Assembly (NCBI RefSeq): GCF_000964465.1 | Contig: NZ_BANH01000005.1 | Span: 153,603 to 217,602, forward strand | From: Gluconobacter thailandicus F149-1 = NBRC 100600 | GTDB lineage: Bacteria; Pseudomonadota; Alphaproteobacteria; Acetobacterales; Acetobacteraceae | Reading direction: 5' to 3' | Length of the DNA: 64,000 bases | In this document: piece by piece, positions 20,947 through 29,132 of the stretch | Layout: every line of letters starts with the position of its first letter | Numbering within the stretch: position 1 is the stretch's first letter | Program-made: the position numbers and the translations under genes | Notes under the pieces: generated by a model | The model's database searches: none | Told to the model about the DNA's origin: nothing | Seen by the model: the letters and a program-made list of their open reading frames with translations, nothing else

Positions 20947-21643
20947 GAATGCTCTGTATCAACGCCGGCTCACCCGCGACATCAATCTTGCGCCGAAGCT
21001 TGCCGATATGCACGTCCACCAGATTGGTCTGCGGGACAAAGCGGTAGTTCCAGACATCTTCCAGCAACATCGTGCGTGTCAGAACCGTTCCCGGCCGACG
21101 CATCATATATTCCAGCAGACGGAATTCACGGGGAAGCAGTTCGATCTCACGCCCGTTACGGAAAACCTTCCGCTCGATGAGATCCATCTCCAGCGGCCCG
21201 ACACGAAGCACCGTCTCACGACTATCGGTCGGGCGACGCAGCAGGGCTTCAAGACGGGCAGCAAGCTCTTCCATCGCGAACGGCTTGGTGAGGTAGTCAT
21301 CACCACCCGCCTTCAACCCATTCACCCGATCGTCCACCGCGGACAGCGCCGACAGAACCAGAACAGGTAACATGATCTTCTGACGGCGCAGGATCTCGAT
21401 GACGCTGAGACCATCAAGCTCAGGTAACATCCGGTCCACGATCATCAGGTCGTATCGCCCGGACTGCGCAGCCTCAAGGCCAAGAAGACCGTTCTCTACG
21501 TGCGTAACACTATAACCGCGAGACGTCAGTTCCTCGGCCACTTCCAAGGCGATGCTTTCATCATCCTCGATCAGTAGCAAACGAATAGCAGGCTCATTCG
21601 GGCGGGAAGCCGCCTCGTGTTCAGATACGGGCATCATGCTCAT
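20912..21643 (-). CDS. OmpR/PhoB-family response regulator
   Basis: A DNA-binding regulator of about 243 residues. The receiver domain has the acidic pair (EDDES), the phosphoacceptor Asp in MIVDRMLPELDG and the conserved Lys in YLTKPFAMEEL. The C-terminal winged helix follows, with LLPREFRLLEYMMRRPG and a typical VDVHIGKLRRKID recognition region. Start candidates are GTG 21652, ATG 21643 and ATG 21637; I use the first ATG. It is translated just ahead of the kinase and probably regulates the RND operon and itself. Confidence 0.92.
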   Translation of the reverse strand: MSMMPVSEHEAASRPNEPAIRLLLIEDDESIALEVAEELTSRGYSVTHVENGLLGLEAAQSGRYDLMIVDRMLPELDGLSVIEILRRQKIMLPVLVLSALSAVDDRVNGLKAGGDDYLTKPFAMEELAARLEALLRRPTDSRETVLRVGPLEMDLIERKVFRNGREIELLPREFRLLEYMMRRPGTVLTRTMLLEDVWNYRFVPQTNLVDVHIGKLRRKIDVAGEPALIQSIRGAGFSLRVSD

Positions 21644-21690
21644 GACTGTCACATGGGGGAATATCAGCTGTCATCCCATTAAAATCAGTC

Positions 21691-22917
21691 TTAAACTTCG
21701 GGAAGATCAAGATCGTCCTGAGTATCTTCCAGATTTTCTACCCCATCCAGGGCTCTCAGGCGACGTCCAAGCACGCGTGTCCGACGCCGGGCTTCCTCAA
21801 TCGTATTGCCCATTGTCCCTGCATTCCGCTGCAATCTGTCCAGCACCTGATCCATCCGAAGCATTTCCTGCCGGGTTGCTCCAAGTAAGGTAGCGATCGC
21901 TTCTGTCCGTTCTTCCAGCGCCAGTGTCACATAACCGAGATGAACAGTGCGAAGCATGGCCGGAAGCAGGGAGGGCCCCATAACGATCACGCGATACAGA
22001 CGCCCGATCTCATCAATGACGCCGGGCATCCGGGCAATCTCGGTATAGAGACCATCTGTCGGCAGATAGAGCACTGCAAATTCAACCGTGATCGGCGGGC
22101 AGATGTATTTGGAGGCAATCTTGCGTGCCTCGAGCTTCATCGTTGCTTCAAGTTCCTTACGCGCTGCCTTTTCAGCATTCGCATCAGAGAGTTCGGTCGC
22201 GTTCAGAAGGCGCTCATAAGCTTCTGTCGGAAATTTGCTGTCGATGGCCAGACGAGGCGCAACGTGACCCTTTACTGGCATCCTGATGGCAAACTCGACT
22301 GATTCCCCGCCATCTCCGAGACGGAAATTCGTATCGTAGCTACCTTCCGGAAGGACGTCATCGAGAATGGCGCGGCATTGCGCCTCACCCCATCCGCCAC
22401 GCGTCTTCACATTGGAGAACAGACGTTTGAGGTCACCAATCTGAGCCGTGACGTTCGTAACTTCGCCCAAGGCTTTCTGCATGGCGCTGAACTGTTCGAC
22501 CACACGCTGGAAGCTGGTCTGCATCTGCTTCTCGACAGCACCATGAAGCTGTTCATTCACGGCAGCACGGATACGTTCAATCTGTATATTCTGGGTCTGC
22601 GCCATCTCTCGAAGCGCCTCGGACAGCAGAACACGGCCTTCCGCCTGATCCTGCCCGACCCTCCGGGTCAGATCTCCCAGACGGTCGTTTGTTTCCAGCC
22701 GAAGCTGATCCATCCGACTGGAAAGGACGCGTTCGACGTCTGCCAGATGAGCGCGCTGGTACTCGGCATCCCGCGCCCGCTCATCCGCTTCACGGTTCAG
22801 AAGACGCGCAACGTCGCCACTTCCGCCCTGCATGATCGCAAGAGCCGCGACGACGAGCGAAATTGCGGCAATAATCCATGGAACAAGCTGCGCCATACCG
22901 GAAATCCCATCCTGCAT
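21691..22917 (-). CDS. rmuC: DNA recombination protein RmuC
   Basis: RmuC limits recombination and inversion at short inverted repeats in E. coli and is predicted to be a nuclease. The 408-residue product has an N-terminal membrane anchor (about residues 10-28), a long coiled coil to about residue 170 and the PD-(D/E)XK-like core with the hallmark AIDSKFPTEAYERLL. An alternative start is the ATG seven codons in (MAQLVPW). It stands alone between the two-component system and a small lipoprotein gene. Confidence 0.93.
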   Translation of the reverse strand: MQDGISGMAQLVPWIIAAISLVVAALAIMQGGSGDVARLLNREADERARDAEYQRAHLADVERVLSSRMDQLRLETNDRLGDLTRRVGQDQAEGRVLLSEALREMAQTQNIQIERIRAAVNEQLHGAVEKQMQTSFQRVVEQFSAMQKALGEVTNVTAQIGDLKRLFSNVKTRGGWGEAQCRAILDDVLPEGSYDTNFRLGDGGESVEFAIRMPVKGHVAPRLAIDSKFPTEAYERLLNATELSDANAEKAARKELEATMKLEARKIASKYICPPITVEFAVLYLPTDGLYTEIARMPGVIDEIGRLYRVIVMGPSLLPAMLRTVHLGYVTLALEERTEAIATLLGATRQEMLRMDQVLDRLQRNAGTMGNTIEEARRRTRVLGRRLRALDGVENLEDTQDDLDLPEV

Positions 22918-22961
22918 GGCGCGGTTCTATCTCCTTCAGCCCAAAGGGCCAATGTCAGGGA

Positions 22962-23207
22962 TTACGGCTGATGCACATTGCCGTAACTGGCAGCCCCCAG
23001 ACCCGGGCAAGAACACGATGTCCCAAGCGGGACCTGAGTTGGCATCTTGCAGGTATAGATCCCGGCCTTACAGGTGTAGCCATAACCAGCGACCGGAGCA
23101 GACGGGTTCACAGGCCCGGGAGCAGCCGTTCCCACGCAGGCTCCCAGCCCGAGAAAAGAAAGCCCCACAGCGACACGCAGCGCAGAACGACGAATGGAAC
23201 GAGACAT
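22962..23207 (-). CDS. Small cysteine-containing lipoprotein, function unknown
   Basis: An 81-residue protein with a lipoprotein signal (SFLGLGAC, Cys24). The mature part is short and has four cysteines in the pattern YTCKAGIYTCK and TSCSCPG, with glycine and proline around them. It could form one or two disulfides at the outer membrane. The start at 23207 has a GAGGG-type site. I recognise no characterised family. It lies upstream of rmuC on the same strand (44 nt gap) and may share its message. Confidence 0.75.
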   Translation of the reverse strand: MSRSIRRSALRVAVGLSFLGLGACVGTAAPGPVNPSAPVAGYGYTCKAGIYTCKMPTQVPLGTSCSCPGLGAASYGNVHQP

Positions 23208-23316
23208 CGGTATGACCCTCTCAAGACAACATGAATGAGCGGAAAACGGATTTCCACTGCGTCAGTTGCGGGCATCCTACGCCGGTATGGCAATCCTGTG
23301 GCGTAATTGTTCCAGC

Positions 23317-24492
23317 TTACTTGCGATCAGCCGCAGCCTGTCCCGCCGCAACACCGCTGGACCAGGCCCACTGAAAATTATGACCACCAAGCCAGCCTGT
23401 CACATCCACGGCTTCGCCAATCGCATAAAGCCCCGGAACATCACGCGCTTCCATCGTCTGGGACGAAAGACCGCTGGTATCGATCCCGCCCCGCATAACT
23501 TCCGCCTTGGCGTACCCTTCCGTGCCCGCAGGAGAAATCTCCCAGCGGGACAGACGATCCGCCAGCGCACGGAGTTTCTTGTCTGGCTGATTGGCCAGCA
23601 TCGTATCCCCGAGATCGGCAACAAGCTCTTTTGCGAGACGAGACGGGATTGCATCCAAAAGGCTGGGAGGCAGAGCTTTCGGGCGAGCCTGCTTGATCTC
23701 CAGCAGCATCTTCAGGGCGTCTTTACCGGGAAGCAGATCAATCTGAGCCGATCCGCCATTCTCCAGATAGGACGAAATTTGCAGGATCGCCGGGCCAGAC
23801 ACGCCACGATGCGTAAAGACCATGCCATCTTCAAAGCGCGGCCCCTTCTTGCCCGTCGTGGCGACGACATTCAGGGACACGCCAGCCAGAGACGGATCAG
23901 CATCCGCCAGAACGAGCGGAACAAGCGCTGGCGCCGTCGGCACGATCTTAAGGCCAAACGCTTTCGCGATCCGCAACGAAAGATCAGAAGCGCCCAGCTT
24001 TGGAATGGAAAGACCGCCTGTTGCCAGAATAACAGAGCGCGCCTGAACATCGCCGGCATCCGTCTGCACGACAAATCCGCTTCCGTCAGAGCGGACATCT
24101 GTGATTCGCGTCTGCATGCGTGCTTCGCAGCCCGCTGCCTGACACTCGGCAATCAGCATGTCCACGATCTGACGTGCAGAGCTATCGCAGAACAGTTGCC
24201 CTTTGGCCTTCTCATGCCAGGCGATGCGATAACGATCCACCAGCTTCACGAAGTCGCGCGGCGTGTAACGTGCCAGCGCAGAGCGGGCAAAATGCCTGTT
24301 CTGAGAGATAAAACAGTTCGGGCCGGTTTCCAGATGCGTGAAATTGCATCGACCACCACCCGAAATCAGGATCTTGCGACCCGGTTCCGGCCCGTGATCC
24401 AGAACGAGAACACTCGCACCTTTTTGCCCGGCGCTCGCAGCAGCCATGAGGCCAGCCGCACCAGCCCCAAGGACCACCACATCATACGTCAC
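23317..24492 (-). CDS. BaiN/YhiN-family FAD-dependent oxidoreductase (HI0933-like)
   Basis: A soluble flavoprotein of 391 residues. Near the N-terminus is the dinucleotide-binding VVVLGAGAAGLMAA, then the family hallmark GRKILISGGGRCNFT, and at the C-terminus the second FAD contact GLYAIGEAVDVTGWLGG. The reaction of most family members is unknown; BaiN of clostridia takes part in bile-acid metabolism, which need not apply here. The start is taken as GTG 24492, with GGGAG upstream; a longer in-frame start would overlap the preceding gene. It follows the FzlA-like gene by 13 nt. Confidence 0.9.
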   Translation of the reverse strand: MTYDVVVLGAGAAGLMAAASAGQKGASVLVLDHGPEPGRKILISGGGRCNFTHLETGPNCFISQNRHFARSALARYTPRDFVKLVDRYRIAWHEKAKGQLFCDSSARQIVDMLIAECQAAGCEARMQTRITDVRSDGSGFVVQTDAGDVQARSVILATGGLSIPKLGASDLSLRIAKAFGLKIVPTAPALVPLVLADADPSLAGVSLNVVATTGKKGPRFEDGMVFTHRGVSGPAILQISSYLENGGSAQIDLLPGKDALKMLLEIKQARPKALPPSLLDAIPSRLAKELVADLGDTMLANQPDKKLRALADRLSRWEISPAGTEGYAKAEVMRGGIDTSGLSSQTMEARDVPGLYAIGEAVDVTGWLGGHNFQWAWSSGVAAGQAAADRK

Positions 24493-24505
24493 GGACAACT
24501 CCCGC

Positions 24506-25174
24506 TCAGAAATCCAGATTAGCGTAATGACCGGGAGGCGTAATGCCACTCATCCGGTCCGTCAGAAGTCCACGGAAACATGGGCGGGATTTGACCCGGG
24601 CATACCAGTCTTTGGCAGCAGGTGCCTTGGCCCAGTTCACGTCCCCAATGAAGTCAAGCGCAGAGAGCTGCGCTGCCGCCGCGAAATCGGCCATCGAAAT
24701 GGATGGGCCCGCCAGCCAGGACCGCGTCTCCGCAAGCCAGCCGATATAATCCAGGTGGAACCGCATGTTGCCATAGCCAGCCCGCAGCACATTACCGTCC
24801 GGATGACCACGACCATACAAACGCTTGTCCACCTTCTCACCCAGAAGATTACGTGTGACTTCCTGAGCAAACCGGCTTTCGAACCAGTCCATCAGGCGGC
24901 GAACCTCAACGCGCTCAGCCAGCGTACGCCCTAACAGAGGGGTATCCGGGTAAGCTTCGTCCAGATATTCGCAGATAACCCGGGCGCCGGGAACGGCAAG
25001 CCCGTTCTCTTCAACAAGGACGGGAACTTCGCCAGCGGGGTTCAGCGCAAGGAATTCCTCACGCTGTTCCCAGACCCGTTCGATCACGAGTTCGCAGGGC
25101 AGTCTCTTCTCGCCGAGCACAAGCCGAACCAGACGGCATTGCGGGGAGAGTGGAAGGTGATGCAGGATACGCAT
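24506..25174 (-). CDS. fzlA: Glutathione S-transferase-like protein, probably FzlA
   Basis: A 222-residue GST-fold protein with a thioredoxin-like N-terminus (MRILHHLPLSPQCRLVRLVL) and helical C-terminal domain. FzlA in Caulobacter is a GST-like protein that binds FtsZ and promotes constriction; its C-terminal tail is functionally important. The tail here (PPGHYANLDF) and the N-terminus resemble what I recall of FzlA, and the gene sits head-to-head with minC, which fits a division role. The assignment rests on resemblance and context; a catalytic GST is the alternative. The start codon nearly abuts the opposite-strand minC leader. Confidence 0.7.
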   Translation of the reverse strand: MRILHHLPLSPQCRLVRLVLGEKRLPCELVIERVWEQREEFLALNPAGEVPVLVEENGLAVPGARVICEYLDEAYPDTPLLGRTLAERVEVRRLMDWFESRFAQEVTRNLLGEKVDKRLYGRGHPDGNVLRAGYGNMRFHLDYIGWLAETRSWLAGPSISMADFAAAAQLSALDFIGDVNWAKAPAAKDWYARVKSRPCFRGLLTDRMSGITPPGHYANLDF

Positions 25175-25253
25175 GCTTCATGTTCTAAGTCAGCCACTAC
25201 CCGCTCACAAGAGCCTCCGTCACCGCTTCCTTACAGGGCCAACGAATTTTCCG

Positions 25254-25991
25254 ATGTCAGACACTGCATCCGCTTCCCACGCCTCTTCCCCGATGCGCAT
25301 CCGTGCCCGTGGTCGTTCCTTCCTGGCGCTCGTCCTGTCTCCGGAAGCCCCACTCGATCTCTGGCTGGCTGGTCTCGATCAGCAGATCGTACGTTCCGGG
25401 GGACTCTTCAGCGGCAAACCAGTTATTCTCGATCTCGGCCTTCTGTCCGCAGATACCGTCGGTCTGACGACCCTTCTCGAAGATATTCGTCTGCGGGGCG
25501 TCCGTATCATCAGCATTGAGGGCGGCGACCGCTCCTGGCCTGCCGTAGCCGACTGGGACTGGCCAGCCTCTTTTGAAGGCGGCCGTCCTTCCGGTGAAGT
25601 CGAGCTACCGGAACAGGCCACTGAAGCAGATACCGCAGCGGCCTCAGCCGTTTCCGGCGGTCAGACCCTTGTACTTGATGGCGCAATCCGCTCAGGCCAG
25701 TGCATCCAGCACATGCAGGGTGATATTGTCATTCTCGGCTCTGTCTCCTCGGGTGCGGAAATCGTGGCTGCCGGGTCCATTCACGTTTACGGTTCGCTCC
25801 GTGGGCGGGCCATTGCGGGTGTGGGCGGAAAATCCGAAGCCAGAATATTCGCATCCCGGATGGAAGCTGAACTTCTTGCGCTGGATGGCTTCTATGCCGT
25901 CACGGAAGATATCGATCCCGCGATTTTCGGTCAGCCCGCTCAGGCTCTTCTTGATGAAGACCGGGTCCGTGTTCTACCGCTTCCCCGGTAA
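25254..25991 (+). CDS. minC: Septum site-determining protein MinC
   Basis: MinC inhibits FtsZ polymerisation away from midcell. It is 245 residues from ATG 25254 (MSDTASAS). The N-terminal FtsZ-inhibiting domain spans roughly residues 10-110; the C-terminal beta-helix dimer domain has GSIHVYGSLRGRAIAG and AELLALDGFY, both family hallmarks. A longer ORF from 25173 would overlap the divergent fzlA start and adds nothing conserved. It is followed by minD (160 nt) and minE. Function requires membrane-bound MinD. Confidence 0.92.
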   Translation: MSDTASASHASSPMRIRARGRSFLALVLSPEAPLDLWLAGLDQQIVRSGGLFSGKPVILDLGLLSADTVGLTTLLEDIRLRGVRIISIEGGDRSWPAVADWDWPASFEGGRPSGEVELPEQATEADTAAASAVSGGQTLVLDGAIRSGQCIQHMQGDIVILGSVSSGAEIVAAGSIHVYGSLRGRAIAGVGGKSEARIFASRMEAELLALDGFYAVTEDIDPAIFGQPAQALLDEDRVRVLPLPR

Positions 25992-26054
25992 CGTAAAGAT
26001 CTTGCACCGGCGTTAAAGTGACCCGGTGCCACGAAACCGCCCCTATTCCCATGT

Positions 26055-26084
26055 TGCCGTAAGGCTTCACTATCCCATAGTATG
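26055..26084 (+). promoter_or_regulatory. Possible promoter for minDE
   Basis: In the minC-minD gap, TTGCCG (26055-26060) and TAGTAT (26079-26084) are 18 nt apart. Upstream lies an inverted repeat GCACCGG/CCGGTGC (26005-26011 and 26024-26030) that might end part of the minC message. Together they suggest minDE can be transcribed apart from minC. Confidence 0.35.
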
Positions 26085-26151
26085 CGAAGAATAGGCGCGG
26101 CTTCCGTGCATTAGGCGGCAAACAGTCGCAGACGCAGTTTTTGGAGTTTTC

Positions 26152-26970
26152 ATGGCCAAGGTTCTGGTTGTCACCTCAGGCAAGGGTGGCGTCGGCAAGA
26201 CGACATCAACTGCTGCCCTCGGCGCAGCACTTGCGCAAAGCGGGCAAAATGTCGTTGTCGTGGATTTCGACGTCGGCCTCCGGAACCTTGATCTGGTCAT
26301 GGGGGCCGAGCGCCGCGTGGTTTTCGACCTGATCAACGTCGTACAGGGTGATGCCCGTCTGTCGCAGGCCCTGATCCGCGACAAGCGCTGCGAAACTCTC
26401 TCCATCCTCCCTGCCTCCCAGACGCGGGACAAGGATGCACTGACGTCTGAAGGCGTGGCACGCGTCATGGACGAACTTCGCGAAAAATTCGACTGGGTCA
26501 TCTGTGACAGCCCAGCCGGTATCGAGCGTGGCGCCCAGCTTGCGATGTACCATGCAGATGCTGCCGTGATCGTCACAAACCCGGAAGTCAGCTCCGTTCG
26601 TGACTCGGACCGCATCATCGGCCTGCTCGATAGCAAGACCCAGAAGGCAGAACGCGGCGAGAAGATCGAGAAGCACCTGCTTCTGACTCGTTACGATCCG
26701 GCTCGCGCAGCACGCAAGGAAATGCTGAGCGTTGAAGACGTTCTGGAAATCCTTTCGATCCCGCTCGTGGGTATCGTTCCAGAAAGCGAAGATGTTCTGA
26801 AAGCCTCGAACGTCGGTGCTCCCGTCACGCTGTCCTCTCCTGAAAGCCTTCCGGCACAGGCTTATTTTGAAGCCGCACGGCGCCTGTCAGGCGAAAAAAT
26901 TGATGTTTCGGTGCCAACCGAGAAGCGCCGCTTCATCGACTGGCTGTTTGGCAAAAAGGGTGCGGCATGA
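26152..26970 (+). CDS. minD: Septum site-determining ATPase MinD
   Basis: MinD is a membrane-cycling ATPase that recruits MinC and, with MinE, oscillates between cell poles. It is 272 residues. The deviant Walker A motif SGKGGVGKT is at residues 9-17, the [10 protein letters not shown] segment follows, and ICDSPAGIE forms the Walker B region. The C-terminal amphipathic membrane anchor is visible in [20 protein letters not shown] ribosome binding site precedes the ATG. Its stop overlaps the start of minE by 4 nt. Confidence 0.97.
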   Translation: MAKVLVVTSGKGGVGKTTSTAALGAALAQSGQNVVVVDFDVGLRNLDLVMGAERRVVFDLINVVQGDARLSQALIRDKRCETLSILPASQTRDKDALTSEGVARVMDELREKFDWVICDSPAGIERGAQLAMYHADAAVIVTNPEVSSVRDSDRIIGLLDSKTQKAERGEKIEKHLLLTRYDPARAARKEMLSVEDVLEILSIPLVGIVPESEDVLKASNVGAPVTLSSPESLPAQAYFEAARRLSGEKIDVSVPTEKRRFIDWLFGKKGAA

Positions 26971-27248
26971 GCTTCCTCGCAAACCTTTTCGCAAGGCGGC
27001 AGCAGTCAACAAGCGCCGTTGCGCGTGATCGTCTCCAGATCCTGCTGGCTCATGAGCGCAGTGCTGGGGAAGAAGGTGAATCCGACCTGCTGAAGCAGCT
27101 TCACAAGGAGATTATGGAGGTTATTGCCCGCCATGTCGCCGTGGATCAGGACAAGGTCCAGATCAAGCTGGACCGTGGCAGTGGCTGCTCGATGCTGGAA
27201 ATTGATGTCGAAGTTCCGCAGGAACTCAGCAACAAGCGCGCATCCTGA
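26967..27248 (+). CDS. minE: Cell division topological specificity factor MinE
   Basis: MinE stimulates MinD ATPase and confines division inhibition to the poles. It is 93 residues: an N-terminal amphipathic membrane-targeting stretch ([11 protein letters not shown]), the MinD-binding [13 protein letters not shown] helix/strand and the C-terminal dimer domain with [11 protein letters not shown]. The start overlaps minD by 4 nt (ATGA), giving coupled translation. Length is normal for the family. Confidence 0.96.
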   Translation: MSFLANLFARRQQSTSAVARDRLQILLAHERSAGEEGESDLLKQLHKEIMEVIARHVAVDQDKVQIKLDRGSGCSMLEIDVEVPQELSNKRAS

Positions 27249-27324
27249 TCTTCTGACAGAACGGCACGCCCGACCCATATTCTATAGCGGCCGTGTGGCC
27301 GCATCAAAGGACGGAAGACACATT

Positions 27325-27687
27325 ATGAGCGGCTTCTTCGGAAACATCGTCAATCAGGCCATGGGTGCTCTTGGTGGCCAGCTGGGGGACAAGCTTGGTG
27401 GCAGCTTTGGTGACATGCTCAAGGGCGAAGGCCTGAACATGCTCATCAATCAGGCCAAAAGCGCCGGCCTGGAAGACAAGATCCATTCATGGATTGGCAA
27501 TGGTGAGAACCTGCCCATCACAACAGACGAACTCCGCAATCTTCTGACCGACCAGCAGGTCCAGATGCTCGTTTCCAAGACGGGCCTGCCAGCGGCCACC
27601 ATTCTGCCCGCACTGGCTCAGCTTCTTCCGGCTGCGGTAGATCAGCACACGACAGGCACACAGGTTCCTCCAGAGCAGACAGCCTGA
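27325..27687 (+). CDS. YidB-like (DUF937) protein
   Basis: A 120-residue soluble protein. The glycine-rich N-terminus (MSGFFGNIVNQAMGALGGQL) and the later segments SWIGNGENLPIT and LLPAAVDQHTT match the YidB/DUF937 family, whose function is not established. The ATG at 27325 follows an AAAGGACGGAAG stretch; the much longer frame that runs through minE is not credible. It lies 76 nt after minE and ends at a strong terminator, so it is probably the last gene of the min transcript. Confidence 0.85.
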   Translation: MSGFFGNIVNQAMGALGGQLGDKLGGSFGDMLKGEGLNMLINQAKSAGLEDKIHSWIGNGENLPITTDELRNLLTDQQVQMLVSKTGLPAATILPALAQLLPAAVDQHTTGTQVPPEQTA

Positions 27688-27698
27688 ACAAACACAAA

Positions 27699-27731
27699 AA
27701 CCCCGACCAGGAAATTGGCCGGGGTTTTTTA
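27699..27731. terminator. Bidirectional Rho-independent terminator
   Basis: AAAAACCCCGACC and GGCCGGGGTTTTTT pair around a loop of about 8 nt (arms 27701-27708 and 27717-27724), with an A run before and a T run after. It serves the min/yidB transcript on the plus strand and the Yellow/MRJP-like gene on the minus strand. Confidence 0.9.
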
Positions 27732-27732
27732 T

Positions 27733-28950
27733 TCAGTCTCCTGGCGTTCCGGGTTTCGTCGGAGCAGCCTCAGGCAAAGCATTAGCAGGCTTTGGCTCCT
27801 CAATCGGAAACCGGGCCAGAAGATAAGGCGGCTCCCGTCTGTCTTTTCCGTCATTAAAAGACGCCAGCCGGTTCCACTGTCCGAACGTGCAATAGACATG
27901 CGTCTCGGATGCGAAAATCCCATCCGGGGAAAGTATGCGCGGATCACGGAGCATTAGCTTGAATGATCCGTCAATATCCCGCCGAAGAATGCAGTCGTGC
28001 TCATAATTGGTCGTGTAGAGGCGATCATGACTGTCAAAATCCAGACCATCCGCTACCCCCTTTTCCCCCTCATCCCGAATGGCCGCCTCAAGCTTGGTGT
28101 CATCTGATGTGGGATCTGCCAGAAGACCAACTGGCAAACTGTAAAGTCTCCGGCTGGTCAGGGGTGCGAAGTAAAGGCGTTGCTCATCCTTCGTAATGGC
28201 GATGCCATCCACTCCACCGGAAACCAGCTGTGGCTTTTTGGGCAGATACTGCCGGGGTTCACCTTCGATAATCGCCAGAAAACCCGTCTCCGGAAGAATG
28301 GCCCTGCTCTGACTTAAAACCCGACGCCCCTGACCGGTCGCAACGTCCACAACAACCAGAGCCGGTTCAGTTCCGAACGACGAATCCGTCACGAAAACCG
28401 TTCCCGCAGCCCCATGCGACAACGACACACGCAGGTCGTTCATATGGCTGTTCGGAAGCAGAACCGGTGCCTTGAGAAGGATCCTGTGCACAATGGTATT
28501 GGTTTTCGGATCAATACAGACGATCTTTGCGGCCCCCGGCTCAATCGGATGCCCAGCCCGCTTTCCATCATCAATGACCCAGATACGTCCGTTACGGTCC
28601 AGGGTCATTCCGTGAATAGACACCAGACACTCCGCATCAGAGCGATGACCAGGAAGGCTCTCTTCTCGTGAAGGGTAAGGTTCCACCTTTCCCTTCAGCA
28701 ATTCCCCGAGCGTTGCTCCTTTATGATTAACGGCATGCCGGGGAAAGCCGACAAAAACGCGTCCATCAGGCAACACTACAATACCCGACGGACCGGGGCC
28801 ATCGAAGCTCGCCACAACATCGAAAACACCATGAGGGGCTGTTCCCCGGTCCTCGTTCGCATCAGCGAAAGCCGGGGATGCGCCCAGCGGGACGGCGGCC
28901 AAAGAGACCGGTGCGATTGAGGCCGTTTGCAGGAAATGGCGACGCTTCAC
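27733..28950 (-). CDS. Tat-exported Yellow/major royal jelly-like protein
   Basis: A 405-residue secreted protein. The N-terminus carries a twin-arginine signal (KRRHFLQTA) and a likely cleavage after SPAFA near residue 29. The mature protein looks like a beta-propeller of the Yellow/MRJP or SMP-30-like type, with segments such as DRNGRIWVIDDGKR and HMNDLRVSL. Bacterial members have no agreed activity; a lactonase-like or ligand-binding role in the periplasm is possible. It is divergent from a TonB-dependent receptor with a 182-nt AT-rich gap between them, which could be co-regulated. No precise substrate can be given. Confidence 0.8.
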   Translation of the reverse strand: MKRRHFLQTASIAPVSLAAVPLGASPAFADANEDRGTAPHGVFDVVASFDGPGPSGIVVLPDGRVFVGFPRHAVNHKGATLGELLKGKVEPYPSREESLPGHRSDAECLVSIHGMTLDRNGRIWVIDDGKRAGHPIEPGAAKIVCIDPKTNTIVHRILLKAPVLLPNSHMNDLRVSLSHGAAGTVFVTDSSFGTEPALVVVDVATGQGRRVLSQSRAILPETGFLAIIEGEPRQYLPKKPQLVSGGVDGIAITKDEQRLYFAPLTSRRLYSLPVGLLADPTSDDTKLEAAIRDEGEKGVADGLDFDSHDRLYTTNYEHDCILRRDIDGSFKLMLRDPRILSPDGIFASETHVYCTFGQWNRLASFNDGKDRREPPYLLARFPIEEPKPANALPEAAPTKPGTPGD

Positions 28951-29132
28951 AGATCAGACTCCCATTTTTCGTTACGACAATTCTGTGTCATAACGTGCCA
29001 AGTGAGGGAACGGCGCCACACTGAGGCAAAAAATACGCAAATGTTATTGAAACGGAAGAAATTCCGTTGACCAAATCGATACACGATAACAAATTGTCAA
29101 ATTATCAAACACTCTCGTGAGATCGTGAAATC

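Noticed and set aside
25173..25253. Longer minC start.
   Set aside because: It overlaps the start codon of the divergent fzlA-like gene and adds non-conserved residues.
27124..27324. Longer version of the YidB-like protein starting inside minE.
   Set aside because: The extra N-terminus is minE sequence in another frame; the ATG at 27325 gives the family N-terminus.
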